Assembly: GCA_903830565.1 (NCBI GenBank)
Contig: CAIKUF010000085.1
Coordinates: 1 to 64,000 of the forward strand
Source: an uncultured bacterium
GTDB taxonomy: Bacteria; Pseudomonadota; Gammaproteobacteria; Burkholderiales; Burkholderiaceae_C
Length of the DNA: 64,000 nucleotides
Reading direction: 5' to 3'
A model generated the notes under the pieces. The model was not told the DNA's origin. It saw only the letters and a list, made by a program, of their open reading frames with translations, and did not search any database. Both the position numbers and the translations under genes were made by a program. Positions 8,165 through 17,050 of this stretch are shown piece after piece (within the stretch, counting starts at the first letter, position 1; every line of letters starts with the position of its first letter).

Positions 8165-9232
8165 CTAGGCGCGAGGGCGTTCGCCGCCCGCGATACGCCC
8201 GCTCTGCGAGAGCAGAACGGCGACCGCGCGCGTGCCGGGGAATTCCGAAAGGATGATCACGACGATGGCCGTGATGGGCACCGCCAGAAAGGCACCCGGA
8301 ATACCCCAAAGCTCCGACCAGACCGCCAGACTGACCAGAATCGCGAACGGGCTCAGATTCAGCGAATTGCCCATCATGTAAGGGTCGAGAAAATTGCCGA
8401 TCACGAATTGCGCCGCGCCCAGAGCCAGCAGCAGCATGACGATAGTGCCCGAGTCCTGGAATTGAACGATGGACATGACGATCGGAAACAGCACGCCGAG
8501 AAACGATCCGATGTACGGAATGAAGTTCAGGAATGCAATCAGCACACCCCAGAAGGCGGCGAATTCGATCCCGAATGACAGCATGATGACCCAGCTGATG
8601 AAGCCCAGGAGTGCGCTGAGAAAGGTCTTGAGCGCGAGATAGGAACCGATCCGCCGGTTGATGTCGTTCGTCACTTCGCGGATGCGGGCGACGCTGCGCG
8701 GATCGCGCAAGATGTTGGCGATCTTGGTGTCGAACGACCTGCGCTCGAGCATCAGGAAAGTCGCGTAAAGGAGCACGACGACGAGCCCCACGGCGAGCGA
8801 TGAGAGCGAAAGGAATACCGACCCGAGCAGGCCATGGATGTTGATGTGAGAGAAAAGGTCGCGCCGCAAGGCGGCCCAAGTCGGCTCGTTCTCGATCCGC
8901 AGCACGACAGCGACCTTCTGGATCGCGGCCAGCAAGGACTCCTGATACTGCGGCGCCCGTGCCAACACGCTATCACGGCTGGCCACCGCAAGATGGAATG
9001 TCGTGAACACGGCAAAGGCGATGAACGCGAGCGAAAGCAGGTAGCGCAACTGCACCGGCAGCGCGCGGCCGATGAAGGGAAGGCTGCGCAGCGCGTGGAC
9101 CAGGCCGACGATCACATAGACGACGACGGCGCCGAAGAAGACCGGGATGAAGACATCGCGTCCGATGTACAGCACCCAGCCGACGATGAGCGCGAAGACG
9201 GTGCCGTAGACGAGTATTCGCAAGCGTTCCAT
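8165..9232 (-). CDS. AI-2E/PerM family transporter
   Basis: 355 residues with eight predicted membrane segments and the family's signature middle and C-terminal blocks, including FWGVLIAFLNFIPYIGSFLG and the C-terminal LAVPITAIVVIILSEF. The family includes TqsA (autoinducer-2 export) and PerM, but many members are now linked to Na+/H+ exchange or have no known substrate, so no substrate is assigned. It is the first gene of a reverse-strand group with YihY and the MscS channel, and divergent from the hydrolase at 9379. The 146-bp divergent gap contains repeated GATGAT/ATCATC half-sites around 9331-9349. Confidence 0.8.
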   Translation of the reverse strand: MERLRILVYGTVFALIVGWVLYIGRDVFIPVFFGAVVVYVIVGLVHALRSLPFIGRALPVQLRYLLSLAFIAFAVFTTFHLAVASRDSVLARAPQYQESLLAAIQKVAVVLRIENEPTWAALRRDLFSHINIHGLLGSVFLSLSSLAVGLVVVLLYATFLMLERRSFDTKIANILRDPRSVARIREVTNDINRRIGSYLALKTFLSALLGFISWVIMLSFGIEFAAFWGVLIAFLNFIPYIGSFLGVLFPIVMSIVQFQDSGTIVMLLLALGAAQFVIGNFLDPYMMGNSLNLSPFAILVSLAVWSELWGIPGAFLAVPITAIVVIILSEFPGTRAVAVLLSQSGRIAGGERPRA

Positions 9233-9378
9233 GGTCAGTCCGTCCTCTGATCCGGCATGTGGCCTGCGCGTCGCCCAGGGCAGGCGAAGGATATGCGTTG
9301 TCCGATCTGCGCGCGACCGGCTCCGCGTGCGATGATCATCGTCGATGATGGCATGCTGAAAGCGGCAGGAAGCAGGCG

Positions 9379-10917
9379 ATGGTTTCGAAGGCGATCAAAC
9401 TGTTGAAATGGGTGGGTCTGGCGCTCGCGGGCATCGCGTTGACGGTGTTGGCTGTGCGCATCTACGACTCGCAGCGCGGAGCACCGCTTGAACTTTGGCA
9501 CACTTTCGTTCCCCATGAGTTGACCGCCAAGGAGATCGATCAATCCGATTGGGCGAAGTACCTTGCGGCGGAGGAAAAGGCGCTCGCCGAAGTGCGCAGC
9601 GAGGTCACCGACCATCTGCCCTCGAACAACCAGGATCCTGGCAACCGTTACTTCGCCGGCAGCCCGATCTACCCGGGCAGATTCAGCGAGGACTGGAACC
9701 GCTCCTACGTCATGGAGCCCAAGGGAAAACCGGTTGGCGCGGTGGTGCTTCTGCACGGCCTCACCGACTCGCCGTACAGCCTGAGGCACATCGCTAGGCG
9801 CTATCGCGACGAAGGCTATGTGGCCGTTGCGATCCGCCTGCCCGGGCATGGCACGGTGCCCAGCGGCCTGACCGACGTCGAGTGGGAGCAATGGATGGCG
9901 GCGACGCGCATGGCGGTCCGGGACGCCAGGCGACGCGCGGGGCCGACGGTGCCGTTGCACCTGGTCGGCTTCTCCAACGGCGGCGCACTGGCAATGAAGT
10001 ACGCGCTCGACGCGATCGGCGACAAGGCCCTGGCGCGGCCGGATCGCCTCGTCTTGATCTCGCCGATGATCGGCATCACGAGCATGGCGCGCTTTGCCGG
10101 CGTGCTCGGCTGGCCGGCGGTGTTCCCGGCCTTTGCGAAGGCGGCTTGGCTCGGTATCGTGCCAGAGTTCAACCCGTTCAAGTACAACTCGTTCCCGGTC
10201 AACGCCGCGCGTCAATCGTCGCTCGTCGCACGGGCCTTGCAGGACAAGATCGCGCGTTATGCAAGCGAGGGCAAGCTCGGCGAATTGGCGCCGGTGCTGA
10301 CCTTCCAGTCGGTCGTCGACTTCACGGTCAGCACGCGCGCGATCGTCAACGCGCTCTACGTCAATCTGCCCGCCAACGGCAGCGAACTCGTGTTGTTCGA
10401 CTTGAACCGCAACACCAAGTTCGGCCCTTTGCTGCGGGCCAGCACCGACACCGTCCTGGCTCGCCTGTTGCCCGACCCACCGCGCTCGTTCAGGACGACG
10501 ATCATCGCCAACGCGAGTGCCAACGAGGCCGAGGTCGTCGAGCGTGTCACCGAGGCCGGTTCGACGACCGAGCAGACGCGGCGCCTGGGCTTGATGTATC
10601 CGAGAGATGTGTTTTCACTGTCGCATCTGGCGATTCCATTTCCGCTGAGCGATGCGCTGTATGGGATGCAGCCCGATTCGAGCGAGGACTTCGGCGCCAA
10701 CCTGGGTGCGATGGCCACCCGTGGCGAGCGGGGCACGCTGATCGTCAGCCTGGATTCGCTCAGCCGGATGTCGTCGAACCCGTTCTTCCCCTATGTGATG
10801 GAGCGCATCGAGGAAGGGTTTGGAACAACCGCCAAACGCGTGCCGGCTGCGGGCGCGGGCAGCACCGGCGCCAAGGCGACGGAGCAGGGTGGATCTGGCG
10901 CAAGCGCGGTGAGGTGA
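9379..10917 (+). CDS. Membrane-anchored alpha/beta hydrolase (lipase/lysophospholipase-like)
   Basis: 512 residues with an N-terminal uncleaved helix or signal (residues 7-27). The alpha/beta-hydrolase fold begins near residue 115. The oxyanion-hole HG is at 126-127 (AVVLLHGLTDSPY). The nucleophile elbow is GFSNGG with Ser199, and a second fold element contains RLPGHGTVPSG as in serine aminopeptidase S33/monoglyceride-lipase-like enzymes. The C-terminal 90 residues are less conserved and end in a low-complexity Ala/Gly tail. It probably hydrolyses an ester or lipid at the outer face of the inner membrane. The substrate is not evident. A phospholipase relic and a patatin lie directly downstream. 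Confidence 0.75.
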   Translation: MVSKAIKLLKWVGLALAGIALTVLAVRIYDSQRGAPLELWHTFVPHELTAKEIDQSDWAKYLAAEEKALAEVRSEVTDHLPSNNQDPGNRYFAGSPIYPGRFSEDWNRSYVMEPKGKPVGAVVLLHGLTDSPYSLRHIARRYRDEGYVAVAIRLPGHGTVPSGLTDVEWEQWMAATRMAVRDARRRAGPTVPLHLVGFSNGGALAMKYALDAIGDKALARPDRLVLISPMIGITSMARFAGVLGWPAVFPAFAKAAWLGIVPEFNPFKYNSFPVNAARQSSLVARALQDKIARYASEGKLGELAPVLTFQSVVDFTVSTRAIVNALYVNLPANGSELVLFDLNRNTKFGPLLRASTDTVLARLLPDPPRSFRTTIIANASANEAEVVERVTEAGSTTEQTRRLGLMYPRDVFSLSHLAIPFPLSDALYGMQPDSSEDFGANLGAMATRGERGTLIVSLDSLSRMSSNPFFPYVMERIEEGFGTTAKRVPAAGAGSTGAKATEQGGSGASAVR

Positions 10918-11008
10918 CGTCTTCACTCAGTGCTTCAGGCTGGGATTCACCAGAGAACTGCATCGCGCCGCCGAGCCGGGCGGCAATCGATCAACCGGGG
11001 AAGACTGC

Positions 11009-11628
11009 GTGCTCAACCGAAAGCTGAATCCGCTCCAATACTGCCTTTCAAAGACCTGGCCCTTGGTCGCCGGCCTGGCCACCAGCGGCGCCGAGCTGGC
11101 GCAGACTGCGCCACCGCCCGTCGCCCAATGCGCGGCTATCGCCAGCGACAGCGAGCGGCTGGCGTGCTACGACCGCGCCAGTGGCCGCGCAGCGAGCAGC
11201 GCGATCGCGATGCCGGTCGCGCAGGCCGACAAAATCAAGCCCGCATCGCCCGCCGCCAAGCCGCGCGCGGCGCCGTCGCTGATCGACGCGGCGTGGCATT
11301 TCGACCCGGGCTTCACCGCGTTACGCGATCGACCGCTAAGACCCGAACTCCCTGCTGTTCACGCGCTACAGCAACAACGTCAACAACCCGAACATCACCG
11401 ACTACTACGGCTACGGCTCGCTCGCGGCCGTCTACAAGTGGCACGAGCCCAGCGTTGCCGCCGTGGCGCGCGGCAACCTCAGGACGGGCAAGGGAGCCGG
11501 GCAATTCACGTGGACCACGCCCAGGCTGCTTGGCCCGCTGCACGGCTACGTGCAGATCTTCTCGGGCTACGGCGAAAGCCTGATCGACTACAACTGGAAC
11601 CAAAGCCCGACAGGCTCCTTGGGCGGGC
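11009..11628 (+). pseudogene. pldA: Broken outer-membrane phospholipase A (pldA) remnant
   Basis: Recognisable OMPLA pieces are split over two frames. From a GTG at 11009 one frame encodes a signal-like start, the conserved N-terminal QCAAIASDSERLACYDRA and up to WHFDPG near 11310. The match then moves to another frame (SPRYAID), hits a TAA at 11337-11339, and continues with PNSLLFTRYSNNVNN. It jumps directly to the C-terminal third: NPNITDYYGYG, then NLRTGKGAGQFTW, then VQIFSGYGESLIDYNWNQ. Compared with E. coli PldA, roughly 130 internal residues are missing, including the catalytic His/Ser (NHDSNG) region. The last beta strand is also lost. The remnant ends at the stop codon of the convergent patatin gene. 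A frameshift, a nonsense codon and two deletions make a functional enzyme very unlikely. Confidence 0.85.
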
Positions 11629-12849
11629 TCAGGGGCCGGTCTCGACTTCAAGCCCAGGCGGGCGCGTGCGCCAACCGCCTCCGGCGATCGCCTGGCGGTA
11701 GCCGAGTTCGTAAAGCGCGCTCATCAGCACGGGGTCGAAGACTTCGTTGCCGCGCAGATCGAAGCCCTGCGGAATCGTGATCCAGTGGTAGCCAGCGCCT
11801 TCGTCCTGGGCGGCGACGTAGATGCGGAACAGGTCTCCGACGACGGCGGTCCGCCCGGAGGTGTCGAGCACGCGCGTGGCGATGGCGCGCACCGTCCGCG
11901 GCGTCGGGCTGGCGACAGGCGCCAACTGCCCGTTGTGGATGACGTAGATGTCGTCTCGTGCCGGACCGACCGCCGCCTGCGCGCGCGCAGCGGAAGTGCT
12001 GAACAGACCGCCGCTGAAGAACACGAAGGCGCCGACGCCGCCGTCGACGTGCATCTCATCGTAGTGCTGCCCATTGGCCTCGACGTCGAAGAATACCGGC
12101 GGAAACGCGATCGGAATCGAGGCCGACGCGAGCATCACGCGCCGAAAGAGCGATAGCGCTTCCGGCCTGTCGCTGCGGGCGATGAGGCCCATGTTCCAGA
12201 CGACGAACTGCATCGAGTCGAGGTCGGCAGTACCGATGTACAGGCGCCGGCCCGCGTCGTGCGCCTGCGCGACCTGGCGCAGAAACTCGGCATCCACGTG
12301 CTGCGCGATCAGCGAGGCGAGCGGCCGCGTGTCGGCCAGCGCCTCGCCGAAGAAAAGCTGCGAAATCATGCCGAACATCGAGGCCTGGGCGAAGATGTCG
12401 CGCGAGCGAGAGGTCGTGTAGAACTCCTTGAGCGCGCTGTCGTAGGTGGTGCCCAGGAAGGCGAACGGGGCGATCAGGGCGCCCGTCGATACGCCGGTGA
12501 CGATCTTGAACAGCGGGCGCGCACCGGTGCTCGACCAGCCGCTCAGAAACCCGGCCCCGAACGCGCCGTTGGCGCCGCCACCGGAGAGCGCGAGGTGGGC
12601 GTATCGAATCGTGCCGTCGGCAGCCACTGGAAAGGCCTGCCGCGACTCCTGTGCGAAGGACTTCTGCAGGTCGCTCTGCATGGCTGGGCTGGCTTGGCCG
12701 GCCCAGGCGCGAACGCCTGGCATGCCGGGGACGGTGGCCGTGGCGGCAAGCTCCGTGGGCACGGGGTCGCGCAGCAGCGTTGCGCATCCGGTGAGGGCGA
12801 CGAGCGCGCCCGTCATTGCGAGGCGCCAGAGCATGGAAGTGATCGGCAT
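11629..12849 (-). CDS. Patatin-like phospholipase lipoprotein
   Basis: A 406-residue protein with a lipoprotein signal (lipobox LTGC, Cys22). The patatin domain runs from about residue 83. It has the oxyanion loop SGGGANGAFGAG at 89-100, the nucleophile motif GVSTG with Ser121, and the catalytic Asp in DGG at 269. All three elements of the Ser-Asp dyad are intact. Patatins hydrolyse acyl esters of phospholipids or other lipids, and the lipid anchor places this one at a membrane, probably facing the periplasm. The ATG at 12849 gives a proper signal peptide, while the open frame runs far upstream without one. It is convergent with the pldA remnant. Confidence 0.85.
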   Translation of the reverse strand: MPITSMLWRLAMTGALVALTGCATLLRDPVPTELAATATVPGMPGVRAWAGQASPAMQSDLQKSFAQESRQAFPVAADGTIRYAHLALSGGGANGAFGAGFLSGWSSTGARPLFKIVTGVSTGALIAPFAFLGTTYDSALKEFYTTSRSRDIFAQASMFGMISQLFFGEALADTRPLASLIAQHVDAEFLRQVAQAHDAGRRLYIGTADLDSMQFVVWNMGLIARSDRPEALSLFRRVMLASASIPIAFPPVFFDVEANGQHYDEMHVDGGVGAFVFFSGGLFSTSAARAQAAVGPARDDIYVIHNGQLAPVASPTPRTVRAIATRVLDTSGRTAVVGDLFRIYVAAQDEGAGYHWITIPQGFDLRGNEVFDPVLMSALYELGYRQAIAGGGWRTRPPGLEVETGP

Positions 12850-13056
12850 ACTTGGACTGGCGTTTCGTTCCTGAAGGCGTGCAGTTGCGATCCGCCATTC
12901 TCGATGAACTGGGAAATGCTGTGGCCCGCGGGCCGATTCGGTTTCGCGCTGCGCGAAGCCGCCACCCAGGGTAGACTGAGTCGGGAACCAAGACGCCGCG
13001 CGGCGAGCAGTGCACGACGCGGCCTTCGCGAATAAACCAAAGAACAGGAAACACCC

Positions 13057-13920
13057 ATGCTCAAGAATTTCGTTGCCGCGCTGTTTGTCCTCGCATCGCT
13101 GATGGCAAGTGCCGCCCATGCTCAGAGCGGCTCGCCGACGCTGGCGAAGATCAAGGCCGCGAAGGCCATCAATGCCGCCTATTCGCCGGATTCGCTGCCG
13201 TTCTCGTTCAGCGGCCCCAACAACGAGGCCGTCGGCTATTCGATCGACCTTTGCAAGCGCGCCATCGCGCAGATCGGCCGCGCCGTCGGCGAGCCGAACC
13301 TGAAGGTGAACTGGCTTGCCGGTTCGGTATCCGAGCGCCTGCAGATGGTCGCCGCAGGCAAGGCCGATCTCGATTGCGCCAACACGACGCAGACGCAGTC
13401 GCGCCTGGCGAATGTCGACTTCTCGAACCTGATCTTCGTCGATGGTGGCGGGCTGCTCGTCAAGTCCGGATCCCCCATCAATCAGATCACCGACCTCGCC
13501 GGCAAGCGCGTCGCCGTGCTCAAGGGGACGACGACCGAGACGCGCCTGAACGACACATTGCGCGTTCGCCTCATCAACGCCACCGTCGTCCCTATCGGCG
13601 ACGCCATGGAGGGCCTGACGATGCTCGAGGCGGGCACCGTCGACGCCTACGCCGGCGACAAGGTCAAGCTGGTCGGCCTGGGCGTGCAGGCGAAGGACCC
13701 GTCCAAACTCGCGCTGGTGGCCGAGGATCTGTCGTTCGAGCCCTATGCCATCGCGCTGCCGCGCAACGACTCCGCGTTCCGTCTCGAAGTCAACAAGGCA
13801 CTGACGCAGGTCTACGTCAGCGGCGACATCGAGAAGGTGTATGCGCAGTGGATGGGCAAGCTGGGGCGGCCGTCGGGCGTGCTCGCGGTCATGTTCCTGC
13901 TGAACTCGATTCCGGACTGA
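13057..13920 (+). CDS. Periplasmic amino-acid-type ABC substrate-binding protein
   Basis: 287 residues with a Sec signal peptide ending AAHAQ (about residue 22) and a family-3 solute-binding domain (SBP_bac_3). Visible elements are DSLPFSFSGPNNEAVGYSID for the first lobe, DLDCANTTQTQSRLANVDFS for the ligand pocket, and a second lobe from about 115. The layout resembles glutamate/aspartate-binding proteins (GltI type). No permease or ATPase gene is adjacent. The next gene, 9 bp downstream, encodes an amidohydrolase, so the pair may bind and process a related compound. The 207 bp upstream contain no gene. The ligand is inferred only at the level of 'amino acid-like'. Confidence 0.8.
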   Translation: MLKNFVAALFVLASLMASAAHAQSGSPTLAKIKAAKAINAAYSPDSLPFSFSGPNNEAVGYSIDLCKRAIAQIGRAVGEPNLKVNWLAGSVSERLQMVAAGKADLDCANTTQTQSRLANVDFSNLIFVDGGGLLVKSGSPINQITDLAGKRVAVLKGTTTETRLNDTLRVRLINATVVPIGDAMEGLTMLEAGTVDAYAGDKVKLVGLGVQAKDPSKLALVAEDLSFEPYAIALPRNDSAFRLEVNKALTQVYVSGDIEKVYAQWMGKLGRPSGVLAVMFLLNSIPD

Positions 13921-13929
13921 GCGCCGCGC

Positions 13930-15231
13930 ATGAAGCGGCGCGGCTTCATCGGTGCCGGCGCCGCCGCCGCGCTGCTGGCCACGGGCTGCGACTTCTCGGT
14001 GCGCGACGGCGTGCTCAACGCCTGCCGCGCAGAGTTGCCGCACGGGCTGGCTGATCACCCGCTCGTCCAGGCGGCGTGGAAGGGCATCGATTCTTTGCAG
14101 GTCTGGGATTCGCATTGCCACGTTTTCGGCAACGGCGATTCAGGCAGCGGGCTGTGGTTCAGCCCGCGCCTGGAGAGAGTCTGGCAGCCGCTTGGCTACG
14201 TACAGCGCGAGTTCTACGTCAACGCCGCCTGCGTCGACCTGTCGCCGGGGCGCGCCGACAAGAGCTTCGTGGAACGCATGCTGGCGCAGTGCCGCGCGAT
14301 GCCGCCCGGGTTTCGTGCGCTGCTGTTCGGCTTCGACTGGGCGCGCGACGACGCGGGTGCGCCGATGCAGGATCGTTCCACGTTTCACGTGCCCGACGAC
14401 TACGTGGCCGGGCTCGCCGCCAGCCATCCCGCTCACTTCGAATGGGCGGCGTCCATCCACCCCTACGACCCGAGCGCGCTCGATCGCGTCGACGCGGCGG
14501 CGGCGCGCGGTGCGAGTGCGATCAAGTGGCTGCCTTCTTCGCAGAACATCGACCCCGGCAGCGCCCGCTGCGACCGCTTCTACACCAAGCTCGCGAAGCT
14601 GCGCCTGCCGCTCATCGCCCATGCCGGCGATGAACGCGCCGTGCACGGCTTCGGCGAGCACCTGGGCAACCCCTTGCGCCTGCGGCGCCCGCTCGATGCC
14701 GGCGTGCGCGTGGTGGTTGCGCATTGCGCCTCGCTCGGCGATGCCAAGGACACCGACCACGGCGGCACGGAGATGGTCACGAATTTCGAGCTCTTCGCGC
14801 GCATGATGGACGAGCCGCGCTACCGAGGCAACCTGTGCGGCGACGTGTCGGCGCTGACGCAGAGCAACCGCATGGGCGTGCTGCCCACGCTGCTCTCGCG
14901 CACCGATTGGCATGATCGCCTGCTCAACGGCTCGGACTACCCTCTGCCCGGCGTCGTACCCTTGATCTCGATCTCGGCGCTGGTCGACAGGCATCTGCTC
15001 GACCCCGCGGCCGCCGAACCGCTGCGCCGCCTGCGAGATTCGAACGTTCTTCTGTTTGCTTTCGTGCTCCAGCGCTCGCTGGCGCTCGAAGGCAAGGCTT
15101 TCGGGCCTGTGGTGTTCGAGACTGGGCGCTATTTCAGGCGCGCGCCGGGCGATGTGCGCACGAGCCGAGGTGCGCTCGACCGCGATCGGTCGCCAGCCAG
15201 TGTGGCGGGACCTAACAACTTACCTGCGTAG
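13930..15231 (+). CDS. Exported amidohydrolase-2 family protein
   Basis: 433 residues. The N-terminus MKRRGFIGAGAAAALLATGC combines a twin-Arg start with a lipobox Cys, so it is exported, possibly as a lipoprotein and possibly by Tat. A metal-dependent TIM-barrel follows. WDSHCHVFG (first HxH), LIAHAGDE, VVVAHCASLGDA and a late NGSDYPLPG (catalytic Asp) match the amidohydrolase-2 pattern. It hydrolyses or decarboxylates a small carbonyl or amide substrate that cannot be named from sequence. The tail after about residue 400 is low complexity. It lies 9 bp after a periplasmic binding protein gene, and both products should be in the same compartment. Confidence 0.7.
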   Translation: MKRRGFIGAGAAAALLATGCDFSVRDGVLNACRAELPHGLADHPLVQAAWKGIDSLQVWDSHCHVFGNGDSGSGLWFSPRLERVWQPLGYVQREFYVNAACVDLSPGRADKSFVERMLAQCRAMPPGFRALLFGFDWARDDAGAPMQDRSTFHVPDDYVAGLAASHPAHFEWAASIHPYDPSALDRVDAAAARGASAIKWLPSSQNIDPGSARCDRFYTKLAKLRLPLIAHAGDERAVHGFGEHLGNPLRLRRPLDAGVRVVVAHCASLGDAKDTDHGGTEMVTNFELFARMMDEPRYRGNLCGDVSALTQSNRMGVLPTLLSRTDWHDRLLNGSDYPLPGVVPLISISALVDRHLLDPAAAEPLRRLRDSNVLLFAFVLQRSLALEGKAFGPVVFETGRYFRRAPGDVRTSRGALDRDRSPASVAGPNNLPA

Positions 15232-15459
15232 GCGCCGCGATTTTGAAGCGTCCTGCCTTCGCCGTCGGCAGCAGGGATTCTCTCGGCATCGGGGTCGTCA
15301 CTTTTCCCGAATTCGCAAATCGATCGAATGGGGTGAATCGCCCACGTGGCATTCGCAGGGCGAACGTTCGGGGCACAATACCGCGGCTTGCCGTGCGGCG
15401 TTGCAAATGTCGAGCCCGGCGGCGCATCAAACAACACCCCCAACCAGCCGGAAACTGAA

Positions 15460-16050
15460 ATGACCCCAAGCATGAACAAGAGAAACTTCCTCGTTACCGG
15501 CGTATCGCTCGCCGCCCTCGCGGTTCTGTCCGGCGGGTGCACCACGACCAGTGGCGCATCGGGCGACCCCGCTGCCCAGCGCAGTGCCATCGACTCCGGC
15601 GCCGACAGTGCGCTGTCGCGACTGTTCAAGGAGTCGGCCGGATCCAAGGAACTCGTCGCTTCGGCGCAAGGCGTCCTGATTTTCCCGAGCTTCGTGTCGG
15701 CCGGTTTCATCGTTGGTGGTGCGAGCGGCCAGGGTGTTCTGCGCAAAGGCGGCAAGTCGACGGCGTATTACCGCATGACCGGAGCTTCGCTCGGACTCCT
15801 CGCGGGCGCGCAGTCGCAGGCGGTCTTCATCCTGTTCATGACGTCAGAGGCTCTGAGGGGTTTCGAGTCGAGCCAAGGGTGGACGGCGGGCGTGGATGGA
15901 TCGGTCACGATGGCGAATGTCGGTGTCAACGGCAGCGTGACAACGCAGACAGCGCAGCAGGCGATCATCGGGTTCGCGCTGACGAATGGTGGCTTGATGG
16001 GGAACCTGAGCCTGAACGGAAGCCGGATCACGCCGCTAGACATCAAGTGA
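15460..16050 (+). CDS. SYLF-domain lipoprotein (YSC84/BPSL1445 type)
   Basis: A 196-residue protein (192 if the second ATG at 15472 is used). It has a lipoprotein signal (AALAVLSGGC) and a SYLF/Ysc84 domain over nearly the whole mature part. Typical features are the SAQGVLIFPSFVSAGFIVGG block and a C-terminal repeat-like GSVTTQTAQQAIIGFALTNG segment. Related Burkholderia lipoproteins bind lipids, and the domain is linked to phosphoinositide or lipid binding in eukaryotes. The bacterial role is unknown. It stands alone, with 228 bp of noncoding DNA upstream in which no RNA gene was recognised. Confidence 0.8.
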   Translation: MTPSMNKRNFLVTGVSLAALAVLSGGCTTTSGASGDPAAQRSAIDSGADSALSRLFKESAGSKELVASAQGVLIFPSFVSAGFIVGGASGQGVLRKGGKSTAYYRMTGASLGLLAGAQSQAVFILFMTSEALRGFESSQGWTAGVDGSVTMANVGVNGSVTTQTAQQAIIGFALTNGGLMGNLSLNGSRITPLDIK

Positions 16051-16132
16051 CGAACTGGGCCGCCGGCCAAGCTCCCCCGGCCGCGCGTCCCGCTTCCCGC
16101 ATGCGGCTCGAATCCGCTGCTTTCAACTCCGG

Positions 16133-16951
16133 ATGCCACCTATGCCATATCGAACGCTTTGCGTATGCGGTCGAGCCTTGACGGCAACGCTCGTGCGGGG
16201 TGCCGCGCTGGTTCTGGCCGCGTCGGCTTGGGCGGCCCAACCCGCGAGCGGCGCGGCTTCAGGTTCCGCAATGAACACGCTGGAAGCCCACCGCTGGAGC
16301 CTTGAATCGGCAACCGACGCTCAAGGCAAGCGCGTCGTTGCGGCACCACCCGGGAAACCGTTCGTCTTCGGTTTCTCGCAAGGCCGCGTCAACGTCGAGG
16401 GGCCTTGCAACCGCATGTTCGGCGGCTACCAGATCGACGCCGAAGGGCGTTTGAGCGTGGCCCGCATGGCTTCGACCATGAAGGCCTGCGAGCCTGCGCT
16501 GATGCAGGCGGATGCGGCGCTGTCTGACCTGCTGGCCAGGCCGATGAAGATGGAGCTGACGAGCGGCCCGGCGCCGACCCTGCGCCTGACCTCGGCCGCC
16601 GATGCAACGCTCGTGCTGACCGGGCAGATGACCCCCGAGGCCCGCTATGGCGCCAGCACGACGATCTTCCTCGAGGTTGCTGCGCAACCGGTGGCGTGCA
16701 ACGACCTGATGCGCCCTGCGGCGACCTGCCTCCAGGTGCGCGAGCGGCGCTACGACGAGAAGGGGCTGCGCGTCGGCACGCCCGGCGAGTGGCGACCCCT
16801 CTACGAGCCCATCGAAGGCTTCACGCACCGGGCGGGTGAGCGCAACGTGTTGCGCGTGAAGCGCTTCCAGCGCAACCCTGTGCCGGCAGACGCATCGGCC
16901 AACGTCTACGTGCTCGACCTGATCGTCGAGTCCGAACTCGTCAAGCCATAG
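16133..16951 (+). CDS. META plus DUF4377 domain envelope protein
   Basis: 272 residues with an N-terminal signal region (cleavage probably near SAWAAQ, about residue 35). Residues 45-160 resemble a META/HslJ domain, with 'LEAHRWSLESATDAQGK', a central 'GPCNRMFGGYQID', and Met/Cys near 'MASTMKAC'. Residues 175-270 match DUF4377, with 'VACNDLMRPAATCLQVRER', then 'GEWRPLYEPIEGFTHRAGE'. META domains occur in heat-shock or secreted proteins such as HslJ, and the exact function is unknown. Start choice is between ATGs at 16133 and 16142. The four cysteines in the exported part could form disulfides. Confidence 0.75.
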   Translation: MPPMPYRTLCVCGRALTATLVRGAALVLAASAWAAQPASGAASGSAMNTLEAHRWSLESATDAQGKRVVAAPPGKPFVFGFSQGRVNVEGPCNRMFGGYQIDAEGRLSVARMASTMKACEPALMQADAALSDLLARPMKMELTSGPAPTLRLTSAADATLVLTGQMTPEARYGASTTIFLEVAAQPVACNDLMRPAATCLQVRERRYDEKGLRVGTPGEWRPLYEPIEGFTHRAGERNVLRVKRFQRNPVPADASANVYVLDLIVESELVKP

Positions 16952-17050
16952 CCAGGGGCCGCGTTAGGCGTGCATTAACGCCGCCGCGGCGCAGGAACCG
17001 GCACCCGGCGTGCGGCTCTACACTGCCGCACTCCACTTTGGGGCCTGTTC

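Noticed and set aside
11009-11701. A 230-residue protein from the frame at 11009
   Set aside because: Only its first 100 residues match OMPLA. The rest is out of frame with the conserved C-terminal block, so it is treated as part of a pseudogene.
12850-14121. Long in-frame extension upstream of the patatin start
   Set aside because: It runs antisense through the periplasmic binding protein gene. The lipoprotein signal starting at 12849 marks the true start.
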